A DNA stretch of 64,000 bases from CAYGTO01 sp964352815 (GTDB lineage Bacteria > Pseudomonadota > Alphaproteobacteria > Rickettsiales > UBA3002). Numbering within the stretch: position 1 is the stretch's first letter; each line of letters starts with the position of its first letter. Location of the stretch: the NCBI GenBank assembly GCA_964352815.1, contig CAYGTO010000003.1, positions 146,165 through 210,164 of the forward strand, written 5' to 3'. Shown piece by piece: positions 1-8,402 of the stretch. A model generated the notes under the pieces. The model was not told the origin of the DNA. It ran no database searches and saw only the letters and a list, made by a program, of their open reading frames with translations. Made by a program: the position numbers and the translations under genes.

Positions 1-369
1 TGCCGTTTTGCTACACACACTGCCCGCAGCACATTGCAGCCCCTCCGCCTCGAACACTTTCTTCGCCATCGGCTTATCCATCGCAAGCGCCGAGGCAAGC
101 ACCCCTGAATGGGTGTAGGGAATTGCGAGCATTTCCAGCACCCCTTGAACCGTGCCATCTTCGCCGTAACGCCCATGCAGCGCGTTGAACACCACATCTG
201 GCTTAGCTTGCGTCAACTGCGCCGCCACATCCTGCTTTGCATCGATCAGGCTCACCTTATAGCCCAGCGATTCAAGGGCTGCCGCCACCGCCTTCCCGCT
301 CATCAGTGACACCTCACGTTCGGCCGACAGGCCGCCATACAATACTGCTACATGTAAATCTGTTGTCAT
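1..369 (-). CDS. ddl: D-alanine--D-alanine ligase, N-terminal part (runs off the window)
   Basis: Only the first 123 codons are present; the gene continues past the left edge. It starts MTTDLHVAVLYGGLSAERE, and the GG-S-x-ER-EVS glycine-rich beginning plus the later NALHGRYGEDGTVQG segment are typical of the Ddl N-terminal and early ATP-grasp region. Ddl joins two D-alanines with ATP in the cytoplasm, giving the dipeptide that MurF adds to the peptidoglycan precursor. The ATG is preceded by AGGTGGAT, a usable ribosome binding site. It is the last visible gene of the dcw operon, 145 bases after murB; the order murC-murB-ddl is the usual proteobacterial one, with ftsQAZ expected beyond the edge. 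Confidence 0.93.
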   Translation of the reverse strand, partial: MTTDLHVAVLYGGLSAEREVSLMSGKAVAAALESLGYKVSLIDAKQDVAAQLTQAKPDVVFNALHGRYGEDGTVQGVLEMLAIPYTHSGVLASALAMDKPMAKKVFEAEGLQCAAGSVCSKTA

Positions 370-417
370 ATCCACCTACCTTATACAGATAGTACAGAAA
401 CGCGAGGGTGTGACGGA

Positions 418-498
418 GATTTCTAAGAGAGGGTTTTTCGAGCACCGCAGCGTACATAAGTACGTGAGGATGAGAGAAAAAACATCGACACAGAAATC
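418..498. repeat. nested palindromic intergenic repeat (GTTTTTC...GAAAAAAC)
   Basis: Between murB and ddl lies a nested inverted repeat: outer arms GATTTCT (418-424) and AGAAATC (492-498), inner arms GTTTTTC near 433 and GAAAAAAC ending at 483, with a centre reading TCGAGCACCGCAGCG then GTACGTGAG. A relative with the centre TCGAGAACCGCAGCG lies at 18874-18994, so this is a dispersed family. It would be transcribed in the murB-ddl mRNA as a stem-loop. Confidence 0.6.
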
Positions 499-514
499 GC
501 CCGCACGCTAGCGT

Positions 515-1537
515 TTATGAGCTATCTGGCTTACCGATGCGCTGAATCTCCCATTGGAGCTCCACCCCGAAGTGATCCTTGACCCGGCGGCGCATCTCTT
601 CCCCAAGCGCTTCCAGGTCGCGTGCTGTCGCTGTGCCGGTGTTAATCATGAAGTTGCAATGCTTCTCCGACATCTGCGCACCTTCTAATTCTAAACCTCG
701 GCCGCCCACCGCGTCAATCATTTGCCACGCTTTGTGCCCCTCGGGATTCTTAAAGGTGCTGCCCCCCGTCCGCTCGCGCACTGGCTGGGTCGCCTCGCGC
801 GCCTGTTTTATCTCACGAATTCGCTGATGTATCTCTTCTGGCTCACCTTTCTCAACGCGGAAAATGGCCTTAGTAAACACCCAATCGTTCGGCGCGGTCG
901 AATGGCGGTAGCTATAGCCCAGCTCATCGACGCTGACCCGTTTAGTCTCTCCCTCGCCGGTGACCAGTTCAGCCGCAATCAGCACATCACTCATCTCCGT
1001 GCCATACGCACCCGCATTCATCCGAAGCGCGCCGCCAATCGTGCCCGGAATGCCGCTCAAAAATTCGAGGCCAGCAATGCCATGATCGGCGGCGTAGAGG
1101 GCGACATTGGCATCCAGGCAACCCGCGCCAACAAACAAAGACTCGTCACTCTGCGAGGAGGCGCCAGCCTCCGCGGCAGTCCATTCTCGCATCACATCGC
1201 TAGAATGGATCGCGTCGCTTCGCTCGCGAAATGCTTCACTCTGAAACCTGAACCCCGAATCCTGAACCCTGAGCTCCGTAAACCCCCGCCCGAGCTTGAT
1301 GACCACCCCGTCGATCCCACCATCGCGCACGATCACGTTCGAGCCCACGCCCAGCACCGTCACCGGCAGGTCTGCGGGCTTCTGCCTCATAAAGTAAGCA
1401 AGGTCTTCCGCATTTTCCGGTTTAAAGAGCAACTCCGCTGGGCCACCCACCCGAAACCAGTTGGTCTTCGCCAGGTCAGCGTTCTCGCGCAGCTTGCCAC
1501 GGAGATCAGGCATTATGCTTGTTAGTTCATATTTCAT
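515..1537 (-). CDS. murB: UDP-N-acetylenolpyruvoylglucosamine reductase, with a repeat-encoded insertion
   Basis: MurB reduces UDP-GlcNAc-enolpyruvate to UDP-MurNAc using NADPH and FAD. The FAD-binding fold is visible from NWFRVGGPAELLFKP (27-40) through VLGVGSNVIVRDGG (61-74) and EFLSGIPGTIGG; the C-terminal GSTFKNP motif carries the catalytic Ser region. Length is 340 residues. The protein is interrupted after KLGRGFTELR by about 42-45 extra residues (roughly 89-133) before SLFVGAGCLD resumes the normal fold. That DNA (1139-1273) consists of a 7-bp repeat array (CTGAACC-type units, 1241-1273) followed by a palindromic element related to one inside glyS. The reading frame stays open, so the enzyme probably carries a surface loop there. 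A weak GAGAA ribosome site precedes the ATG. Confidence 0.96.
   Translation of the reverse strand: MKYELTSIMPDLRGKLRENADLAKTNWFRVGGPAELLFKPENAEDLAYFMRQKPADLPVTVLGVGSNVIVRDGGIDGVVIKLGRGFTELRVQDSGFRFQSEAFRERSDAIHSSDVMREWTAAEAGASSQSDESLFVGAGCLDANVALYAADHGIAGLEFLSGIPGTIGGALRMNAGAYGTEMSDVLIAAELVTGEGETKRVSVDELGYSYRHSTAPNDWVFTKAIFRVEKGEPEEIHQRIREIKQAREATQPVRERTGGSTFKNPEGHKAWQMIDAVGGRGLELEGAQMSEKHCNFMINTGTATARDLEALGEEMRRRVKDHFGVELQWEIQRIGKPDSS
1139..1240 (-). repeat. palindromic element translated inside murB (family shared with glyS)
   Basis: On the minus strand the segment reads TTCGCGAGCGAAGCGACG, then GCGATCCATTC, then AGAATGGACTGCCGCG, and ends GCCTCCTCGCAG. The glyS copy (50291-50421) has the same blocks in the same order, and both are read in the same frame: the peptides share SDAIHS/TDAIHS, REWTAA/QEWAAA and ASSQS/ASSQN. 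It is in-frame and free of stops. Confidence 0.8.
1241..1273. repeat. single arm of 7-bp repeat array inside murB
   Basis: Consecutive heptads CTGAAAC, CTGAACC, CCGAATC, CTGAACC and CTGAG lie next to the murB palindrome. They are the same unit type as in the arms at 15360-15389, 47707-47737 and 48421-48450. Translated on the minus strand they give a VQDSGFRFQ peptide, close to the VSGFGFQ tail of GlyQ. Confidence 0.75.
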
Positions 1538-1607
1538 ATGTTCTCTTGACTACAATCGCCAGTTCCAGATAACAAGTTGATTATGTTAACAAGAGCGGAG
1601 TGTAACC

Positions 1608-2036
1608 ATGAGAAGACCCGAATGGACCAAGCCTTGGGCATGTAGGCAAGATACCAAGGGGGGATCATGCAGTTTGCGCCATTTTCCCATTCGCGAGGCA
1701 AAAGAAGGGGATCACCCTCATGGGGGAATTCCGGGAAACTATGTTGTTGTTGAGATGGTATTTGATGATCCAGATAAGGAGCGTCTAAAGCCAGGGATTG
1801 AATCAATGCTCAATGCATATCGGGGTAATGATGGTCAGCTTTTTACCATTTTTCAGAAAGATGGTCCACCTACGAGAATGGATGTGATGGTTATGAAGCA
1901 TTTTCTTTTAGAGTCTGGCTGGACAGAAACAGATATTGCAGAGGCGACAAACCGTTATCCTGAAGCGCTAGGAGTTAACGAAAGATGGGTAGATACAGTT
2001 ACTCGTGGCCAGGAAACAGCAAATATGGCTCTTTAG
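1608..2036 (+). CDS. hypothetical protein (142 aa) inserted in the dcw operon on the opposite strand
   Basis: I do not recognise this protein. It is encoded on the plus strand inside an otherwise all-minus operon, between murB and murC. The ATG is preceded by GCGGAG at a suitable distance, and the stop overlaps the murC stop region by a few bases. It has no signal peptide or membrane segment; the middle (NYVVVEMVFDDPDKERLKPG) looks like a small alpha/beta fold. The base composition is more A/T-rich than murB and murC. Because it interrupts murC-murB, it is probably a lineage-specific acquisition. The overlapping minus-strand reading frame (1534-1806) has no such ribosome site and is less likely. 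Confidence 0.6.
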   Translation: MRRPEWTKPWACRQDTKGGSCSLRHFPIREAKEGDHPHGGIPGNYVVVEMVFDDPDKERLKPGIESMLNAYRGNDGQLFTIFQKDGPPTRMDVMVMKHFLLESGWTETDIAEATNRYPEALGVNERWVDTVTRGQETANMAL

Positions 2037-3529
2037 GCGCTAGCGCTGTTATGCTGGCCGATCAGTTTCTCCAGCTCTCCTGGCAGTGCGTTTGCCCATT
2101 TCGAGATGGAGCCGGCGCCGAGGCATATGACATAATCATTCGGCTGCGCAATCTGGTGAATCGTCTCGGCGAGCTTCGTTTCAGATTCCAGCAGTGAGAC
2201 TTGCTGATGGCCATGTGAGCGGATACCCTCGGCCAGCGACTCCTGACTGATGCCCTCAATCGGCGATTCGCCCGCTTCATAAATATCAGTGACCACCACA
2301 TGATCCGCATCATTAAAACAGGTGCAGAATTCTTCAAACAAATCGCGCACGCGGCTGTAGCGGTGCGGCTGCACCACCGCAATCACGCGACTGTCTTTCT
2401 GGTCAGCGAGTCGGCGCGCTGAGGAGAGTGTCGCCGCAATTTCGACCGGGTGATGGCCATAATCATCGATAATCGTCACCCCATTCACCTTCCCCGTCTT
2501 GGTAAAGCGCCGCTTCACCCCTTGGAAATCGTTGAAGCCTTTGATAATCGCTGCCACTTCCATGTTCAGCTCATAACAGACCGACAGGGCCGCGAGTGCG
2601 TTGCGCAAATTATGATCGCCCTGCATCGGCAGGAACACGCCCTCAATCACTCGAACCTCGTCGCTCTGCTGATCGGTGATTTCGACATCAAAGCGCTGGC
2701 CCTCGCCTTGCGGCTCAATATTCACCACGCGCACCATCGCTTGTGGCGAGAACCCGTAGGTGACAATCCGCCGGTCCGAAATTTTCGCCACCAACGCCTG
2801 TACTTCCGGATGATCGATACACAACACGCCGAAGCCATAGAATGGAAGGTTCTCAAGGAACTGACGGAACGCCGCACGCAGATTATCGAAGCTGCCATAA
2901 TGATCGAGATGTTCCGGGTCGATATTCGTCACCACCGCAATGGTCGAGGGGATTTTGATAAAGGTGCCATCCGATTCATCGGCCTCAACAATCATCCACT
3001 CACCTTTGCCGAGCCGCGTGTTCGTCCCATATGCATTAATGATTCCCCCATTAATAACGGTCGGGTTTCGACTCGCCGCTTCAAACAGACTGGCGAGCAT
3101 CGAGGTTGTCGTGGTTTTGCCATGCGTTCCCGCAATGGAGATGGTCATTTTCAAGCGCATTAATTCGCCAAGCATTTCACTACGCCGCACCACTGGGATG
3201 CGCATGCGCCGTGCTTCGACCATTTCTGGATTTCCATCTTTGACTGCTGAAGAAATCACCACCACCGCGGCTTTCTCAACATTCTCAGGCATATGGCCAA
3301 TCGCCACCTCAATGCCAAGGCCGCGCAGACGTTCGACATTCGGCCCTTCGGCAATGTCACTGCCCTGCACATGATAATTTAGATTATGGAGCAGCTCGGC
3401 AATACCGCTCATGCCAATACCACCAATGCCGACGAAATGGATGATGCCAATATCGAGTGACATGGTTTTGCCAACCGGAAAAGGGCGAATCGGGATCGTC
3501 TTCCCGTCAGGGTTCACTGCCGGCGTCAT
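2033..3529 (-). CDS. murC: UDP-N-acetylmuramate--L-alanine ligase
   Basis: MurC adds L-alanine to UDP-MurNAc, the first step of stem-peptide assembly. Visible motifs are the N-terminal GIGGIGMSG Rossmann loop (34-42), the Mur-ligase P-loop GTHGKTTTT (134-142), EADESDGTF, and DDYGHHP in the C-terminal domain. Length is 498 residues. The start used overlaps the murG stop (ATGA) and has GAGG seven bases upstream; this leaves about 22 residues before the usual MurC beginning. An internal Met (residue 23, MSLDIGIIHF) matches the family start better but has no ribosome site, so translational coupling from murG favours the longer form. Confidence 0.96.
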   Translation of the reverse strand: MTPAVNPDGKTIPIRPFPVGKTMSLDIGIIHFVGIGGIGMSGIAELLHNLNYHVQGSDIAEGPNVERLRGLGIEVAIGHMPENVEKAAVVVISSAVKDGNPEMVEARRMRIPVVRRSEMLGELMRLKMTISIAGTHGKTTTTSMLASLFEAASRNPTVINGGIINAYGTNTRLGKGEWMIVEADESDGTFIKIPSTIAVVTNIDPEHLDHYGSFDNLRAAFRQFLENLPFYGFGVLCIDHPEVQALVAKISDRRIVTYGFSPQAMVRVVNIEPQGEGQRFDVEITDQQSDEVRVIEGVFLPMQGDHNLRNALAALSVCYELNMEVAAIIKGFNDFQGVKRRFTKTGKVNGVTIIDDYGHHPVEIAATLSSARRLADQKDSRVIAVVQPHRYSRVRDLFEEFCTCFNDADHVVVTDIYEAGESPIEGISQESLAEGIRSHGHQQVSLLESETKLAETIHQIAQPNDYVICLGAGSISKWANALPGELEKLIGQHNSASA

Positions 3530-4746
3530 GCGGCGGCCTCGCTAATCGAGGAGCGCGTATCAGCTTGCGATGTTTTAGATGCTTCCTTAGCAGGCTTTTT
3601 ATTTTTCTCACGCACGCCAGCCGCCATATCCAGCACAAGGTCCGCTAGCTTCTGCGCAGCATTTGGCGCCCCAATTTTCTGGATCATCGCCGCCGCTTTG
3701 GTCAACGCGCCCGGCAATGTCAAAAATGATTCCAGACGCGCCGCAAGTGCCTCTGAGGTAAAGCCATCTTGAGGCATGAGCCAAGCACCGCCAACATCTT
3801 CCGCGGCCTGTGCATTATAATATTGATGGTTATCCGTAGCAGCCGGAAGCGGCACCAAAATCGCTGGACGCCCTGCGACAGAAAGCTCCGCCATAGTCGA
3901 CGCGCCCGAGCGGCTAATCACCAGATGGGCATTCGCAATTTTACTCGCCACATCTGCAAAGAAGGTTGAGAGATTTGCACTAACACCCATCTCTTGATAC
4001 ATCGCGCGCACACGGTCCAAATCTTCCACGCGACATTGCTGATCGATGCGAATACGTTGGCGTAGTGTCTCAGGTAATCGCTTGATCGCTTCAGGAACCA
4101 CCGTGCCGAATATGCTCGCCCCTTGCGATCCGCCGAGCACAAGCAGGTTCAGCATCGCGTCTTCCTGAAGCTCGCTGTAAGGAATATTGCGCAAGGCGCA
4201 AACCGATGCACGTACCGGGTTTCCAACCACTGCCGTTTTACGGTGCGCTTCCTTTGCCACACGCTGCGTGTTCTCATAGGTCAGCGCGATACGGCGCATG
4301 CGATGCGTCAGCATACGGTTTGCTTTTCCAAGGACCGAGTTTTGTTCATGAATCGTGGTCGGAAGCCGTAAATAAGACGCCGCCATCATGGTAGGGAAGG
4401 ATGGATAACCGCCGAAACCGACCACCGCTTCTGCGTTCAGTTTTTTGAGCAACTGTCGTGATTGCATCATACCAATCGCGATACACGCCATACCCCATAC
4501 TTTTTTTATGATATTGCCGCCGGGCGATGCCGCATGTACATAATAAATCGGTATCTTCCCTAGAGCGCTTTTGTCCGAGACATTATTATAATCTGCAAAT
4601 CGCTTATCTGTAATGAGCACCACTTTACGCCCACGCGCGATCAACTCTTCAGCCAGCGCTTCGGCGGGAAAGATATGGCCACCTGTGCCACCCGCTGCCA
4701 AAACAATGGGGCGAGGATCCGTTTTCTGTGTGGCAGATTCTGTCAT
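3526..4746 (-). CDS. murG: UDP-GlcNAc:MurNAc-pentapeptide-undecaprenyl transferase
   Basis: MurG turns lipid I into lipid II at the inner face of the membrane. The GGTGGH loop is at 19-24 (consensus GxGGH), the HEQN motif follows in the N-domain, and GGSQGA is the donor-domain G-loop. SRSGASTMAE and PLPAATDNHQYYNA are the UDP-GlcNAc-binding region near the C-terminus. At 406 residues it is longer than the usual ~355; the excess is a hydrophilic Lys/Ser-rich C-terminal tail after LVLDMAAG. It is coupled to murC by an ATGA overlap and lies 14 bases after ftsW. Confidence 0.96.
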   Translation of the reverse strand: MTESATQKTDPRPIVLAAGGTGGHIFPAEALAEELIARGRKVVLITDKRFADYNNVSDKSALGKIPIYYVHAASPGGNIIKKVWGMACIAIGMMQSRQLLKKLNAEAVVGFGGYPSFPTMMAASYLRLPTTIHEQNSVLGKANRMLTHRMRRIALTYENTQRVAKEAHRKTAVVGNPVRASVCALRNIPYSELQEDAMLNLLVLGGSQGASIFGTVVPEAIKRLPETLRQRIRIDQQCRVEDLDRVRAMYQEMGVSANLSTFFADVASKIANAHLVISRSGASTMAELSVAGRPAILVPLPAATDNHQYYNAQAAEDVGGAWLMPQDGFTSEALAARLESFLTLPGALTKAAAMIQKIGAPNAAQKLADLVLDMAAGVREKNKKPAKEASKTSQADTRSSISEAAA

Positions 4747-4760
4747 ACGCGCTCGTTCAG

Positions 4761-5885
4761 TTATAAAGCGCTGTTATACTCGCCATAGCGTTTACGAGTC
4801 AAGGCAAGCATCATCCCCATGCCCAATGCTGTCGCCATCACGGAAGAGCCGCCATAGCTGATAAAGGGCAGCGTCATGCCTTTAGCGGGCAGTAAGCTGA
4901 CCGCCACGCCCATATTGATAAGCGCCTGAATTCCAAAGAGAGTTAGCAGGCCTGACACGGAGAGAATCACGAACAAATCATGCTCTTCATAAAGCTTGAT
5001 AAAGCCGCGCAGCACGACAAAAGCGAACACACCCACAATGATCAAACATAAGAGCAATCCGAATTCTTCTCCTGCAACAGCGAAAATAAAATCCGTATGC
5101 GAATCGGGGATGAAATGCTTTACAGTGCCTTCGCCTGGGCCCTGCCCTAGCACTCCGCCTTCGCGGAAGGCCTGAAGAGATTTCTCGACCTGATAATTAT
5201 CGCCGCTTGATGGGTCGAGGAAGTGATCGATACGCCGTTTCACATGCGTAAAGCTATGATAGGCGAGCACACTGCCCGCAATCGCCGCAGCAATCAGCAT
5301 AATGACCCAAAAGAACGGCATACCCGCGAGGAAGAATTGCAAACCAAACATTGCGGTAACGGTCACCGTCATACCAAAGTCAGGTTGCAGCAACAGGAGC
5401 GCGGCAACAATCAAATAAAGCGCGATCGCAATACGGTATCCCGGAAAGCCTGGCGTACGCATACGCTCGCTGAACAGCCATGCCAAGAGCACAGCGAAGG
5501 CGGGTTTCAAAAATTCAGAGGGCTGAAGTGACAGGCCAGCAAAGCGAATCCAACGCACCGCCCCCTTATTTTCAAACCCAATAATCGGCAAAAGCATCAT
5601 CGCCACCACCATCACTAAGAATACAAACACAGCGAGCCGCCGAATCGTTTGTACTTTCATCATGGACACGCAGACAAGCGTGGCAATCGCCATAGAAATA
5701 AACACCATCTGACGCCAGACAAAATGGAATGAATCATGACCAATCCGCTCCGCCACGGCGGGGCTTGCTGCGGTCGTTAGCACGACCCCGAGGCTCATTA
5801 ATACCATCAATGCGATCCAGGTCGGGCGATCAATCGTCCACCACCAACGCATCAAAAAGGAGGGGTCCCGCCTATCGGTATACAT
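4761..5885 (-). CDS. ftsW: lipid II polymerase, SEDS family
   Basis: FtsW is the division-specific SEDS glycosyltransferase that works with FtsI at the septum. The protein is a polytopic membrane protein with about ten hydrophobic segments. The family signatures GPGEGTVKHFIPDSHTDF and AGEEFG, plus ISYGGSS near the C-terminus, are present. The start chosen is MYTDRRDPSF at 5885, because GGAG lies six bases upstream and the family begins there; the open frame extends 55 codons further upstream, but that part is murD read in another frame. Length is then 374 residues. It overlaps the end of murD by 14 bases. Confidence 0.95.
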   Translation of the reverse strand: MYTDRRDPSFLMRWWWTIDRPTWIALMVLMSLGVVLTTAASPAVAERIGHDSFHFVWRQMVFISMAIATLVCVSMMKVQTIRRLAVFVFLVMVVAMMLLPIIGFENKGAVRWIRFAGLSLQPSEFLKPAFAVLLAWLFSERMRTPGFPGYRIAIALYLIVAALLLLQPDFGMTVTVTAMFGLQFFLAGMPFFWVIMLIAAAIAGSVLAYHSFTHVKRRIDHFLDPSSGDNYQVEKSLQAFREGGVLGQGPGEGTVKHFIPDSHTDFIFAVAGEEFGLLLCLIIVGVFAFVVLRGFIKLYEEHDLFVILSVSGLLTLFGIQALINMGVAVSLLPAKGMTLPFISYGGSSVMATALGMGMMLALTRKRYGEYNSAL

Positions 5886-7299
5886 GCTTCGCTCCGCTTT
5901 CTGTTTTGTTGGTCGAAATGTAATGCTCAACGTAAGAGATGAAGGCATCGCCCCGCATTTCAAAATTCGCAAATTGATCAAACGACGCGCAGGCTGGTGA
6001 AAGAAGCACCACGCACGATTGGCTGCTATCGACCATGAAGGCATGCGCATCGGTGAGCGCTTGGCTACACGCCGCCTTTAGCGTATTCGCCTTCACATAG
6101 GGCGCTTTGCCTTCTAATGTCTTGGCAAACGCTTCCGTCGCCTCGCCAATCAAATAGGTGTTGCGCAGTTTTGAGAAATACGGTTCCAGCGGAGCAATAC
6201 CCCCTTCCTTCGCGACACCGCCCGCAATCCAAAATATGTTATCGAAACTCTCCAGCGCTTTCGCTGCCGCATCCGCGTTCGTCGCCTTCGAATCATTGAC
6301 AAAATGAATGCTCTGATACGCACCCAAATACTGCATCCGATGCGCAAGCCCAGGGAAGCTGTGCAACGCATCAACGATCACCTGGTGCGGAATGCCGGAA
6401 GCATAACATGCTGCATAGGCCGCTGCGACATTCTGATGGTTATGCTTTCCTTGCAATGTTTTTAAATCTTGGAGCGGGATGAGTGGAAGAGAATCTTTCT
6501 CTAAATTATTGTTCAGCACATTGTTACGTATGTCGATTCCGTTTCCCACCATCGTATCAACCGAAATCGGAATTACACGCTGTTTACGTGCCGAGATCAG
6601 CTCATGATATATGGCCTCACTGTATTCATCATCGATCCCAATGATCGCAATATCGTCTTCCGTCTGGTTGGCAAACATTCTCTTCTTCGCTGCGATATAC
6701 CCTGCCATATCGCCATGGCGATCAAGATGGTCTTCGCTTATGTTTAGCCATACCGCGATATTTGGCCGGAACGTATCAACAAGATCTAACTGGTAAGAAG
6801 ACAGCTCGAGCACATAAGTGCCGCTCACAGTAATTGGCTTGAGCGATAACACCGGCTCACCGATATTACCGCCCATTTGTACACGCTTCTCTGCTGTCTT
6901 GAAAATGTGATGGATCAGCGCCGTGGTTGTCGACTTGCCATTCGTCCCCGTAACGCTGATATAACTCGCCTTGGGGCACGCCTGATAAAGCAATTCAATA
7001 TCACCCAAAATTGGCAACTCATGATTATGCGCATATTCAACCACCGGGTGCGGCGTGGGGTGTGTTAGCGGCACACCAGGGCTCATAATCACCGCCTCAA
7101 TCGTATTCCACGGCATATGGTCTGGGTCTGCCACCCGGCCATATTGCTCATATTCCTGTTGTTCTTCGACGCTTAATTTATCATCCCAGAGATATAGCTC
7201 CGCAGCGGACTTCTTCATCGCTTCCGCTGTCGCATGACCGCTTTTACCCAGCCCAATCAGTGCGTAATGTTTATGGCGCCAAAGGTCAGATTTGATCAT
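5872..7299 (-). CDS. murD: UDP-N-acetylmuramoylalanine--D-glutamate ligase
   Basis: MurD adds D-glutamate to UDP-MurNAc-L-Ala. It shows the N-terminal dinucleotide-like loop LIGLGKSGHA, the P-loop SVTGTNGKSTTT, and the C-terminal HRMQYLG and FVNDSKATNADAAAKAL motifs typical of MurD. The length of 475 residues is slightly above the family average. It follows mraY with almost no gap and overlaps ftsW by 14 bases, consistent with translational coupling in the dcw operon. Confidence 0.96.
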   Translation of the reverse strand: MIKSDLWRHKHYALIGLGKSGHATAEAMKKSAAELYLWDDKLSVEEQQEYEQYGRVADPDHMPWNTIEAVIMSPGVPLTHPTPHPVVEYAHNHELPILGDIELLYQACPKASYISVTGTNGKSTTTALIHHIFKTAEKRVQMGGNIGEPVLSLKPITVSGTYVLELSSYQLDLVDTFRPNIAVWLNISEDHLDRHGDMAGYIAAKKRMFANQTEDDIAIIGIDDEYSEAIYHELISARKQRVIPISVDTMVGNGIDIRNNVLNNNLEKDSLPLIPLQDLKTLQGKHNHQNVAAAYAACYASGIPHQVIVDALHSFPGLAHRMQYLGAYQSIHFVNDSKATNADAAAKALESFDNIFWIAGGVAKEGGIAPLEPYFSKLRNTYLIGEATEAFAKTLEGKAPYVKANTLKAACSQALTDAHAFMVDSSQSCVVLLSPACASFDQFANFEMRGDAFISYVEHYISTNKTESGAKHVYR

Positions 7300-7302
7300 G
7301 AT

Positions 7303-8391
7303 CTATCTCAACTTCAATGTGCTTAAGCCAATTAATGCGAGCACCACAGCGATGATCCAAAAGCGAATCACAATAGTCGGTTCATGCCAGCCTTTCTTTT
7401 CGAAATGGTGGTGAATCGGCGCCATACGGAACACGCGCTTCCCGGTCAGCTTAAACGACGCCACCTGCACCATGACCGAGAGCGCTTCCATAACAAAAAC
7501 ACCGCCAATAATGGCGAGCACAATCTCATGCTTCGTAACAACACTGACACCACCCAGCGTTCCACCAAGCGCCAGTGAGCCGGTATCGCCCATGAACACC
7601 ATGGCTGGCGGCGCATTATACCATAAGAAGCCGAGCCCAGCGCCAACTACCGCGGCACATAAGACCGCGAGCTCACCACTACCGGGAATCAAATTAATAT
7701 GCAGATATTCCGAGTAAATTGCATTCCCCGAAACATAGGCGATAATCCCGAAACTCGCCGCAGCAATCATGATCGGCACAATCGCAAGCCCATCGAGCCC
7801 GTCCGTGAGATTCACCGCATTCGATGCACCAACAATCACAATCAGGGTGAAAGGAACATAGAGATAGCCGAGGTCAATCAGTAGATTCTTTACAAAGGGG
7901 AGAGACAAATGACTGTTAAATGCTGCGGGGACATGTTGCTGCATCCAATAGACTGCCGCAATGGAGAGAAGAATTTGTCCGAACAATTTTCCTTTTCCCG
8001 AGAGGCCTTTATGGTTCTGTTTCGTCACTTTCAAATAGTCGTCGTAGAAACCCAGCGCGCCGAAACCAAGTGTGAGCAAGAGCACCATCCATATGAACGG
8101 GTTCTCAATATCCGCCCATAATATTGTCGATACGGTAAGTGAGATGAGCATCATCAGGCCGCCCATCGTCGGCGTTCCCTGCTTCGTCAGCAAATGTGAT
8201 TCCGGCCCATCCTCACGAATAGGCTGCCCCTCGCGCTGCTTCTTTTTAAGCCAGCGAATCAGCGATGGACCAATACACAGCGAAAGAACGAGCGAGGTGA
8301 GTACCGCACCCCCGCTGCGAAAAGTGAGGTATTGAAACAAGTTGAAGATCGCGTAATCTTCGGCATAGGGAAAGAGTAGTTGATAAAGCAT
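7303..8391 (-). CDS. mraY: phospho-N-acetylmuramoyl-pentapeptide-transferase
   Basis: MraY transfers phospho-MurNAc-pentapeptide to undecaprenyl phosphate, making lipid I. It has 362 residues and about ten membrane segments. Catalytic motifs are visible: DDYLK with KQNHKGLSGKGK, NLTDGLDGLA, FMGDTGSLALGG and the HHH stretch in MAPIHHHFEKKGW. A strong AGGAG ribosome site lies five bases before the ATG. It lies between murF and murD in the conserved order. Confidence 0.97.
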   Translation of the reverse strand: MLYQLLFPYAEDYAIFNLFQYLTFRSGGAVLTSLVLSLCIGPSLIRWLKKKQREGQPIREDGPESHLLTKQGTPTMGGLMMLISLTVSTILWADIENPFIWMVLLLTLGFGALGFYDDYLKVTKQNHKGLSGKGKLFGQILLSIAAVYWMQQHVPAAFNSHLSLPFVKNLLIDLGYLYVPFTLIVIVGASNAVNLTDGLDGLAIVPIMIAAASFGIIAYVSGNAIYSEYLHINLIPGSGELAVLCAAVVGAGLGFLWYNAPPAMVFMGDTGSLALGGTLGGVSVVTKHEIVLAIIGGVFVMEALSVMVQVASFKLTGKRVFRMAPIHHHFEKKGWHEPTIVIRFWIIAVVLALIGLSTLKLR

Positions 8392-8402
8392 GCGTCTCCT
8401 CG

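Noticed and set aside
722..1525. 267-residue plus-strand open frame opposite murB
   Set aside because: It is the shadow of murB; murB is clearly coding on the other strand and this frame shows no family features.
1534..1806. 90-residue minus-strand frame between murB and murC
   Set aside because: No ribosome site, unlikely composition, and it conflicts with the better-supported plus-strand gene at 1608.
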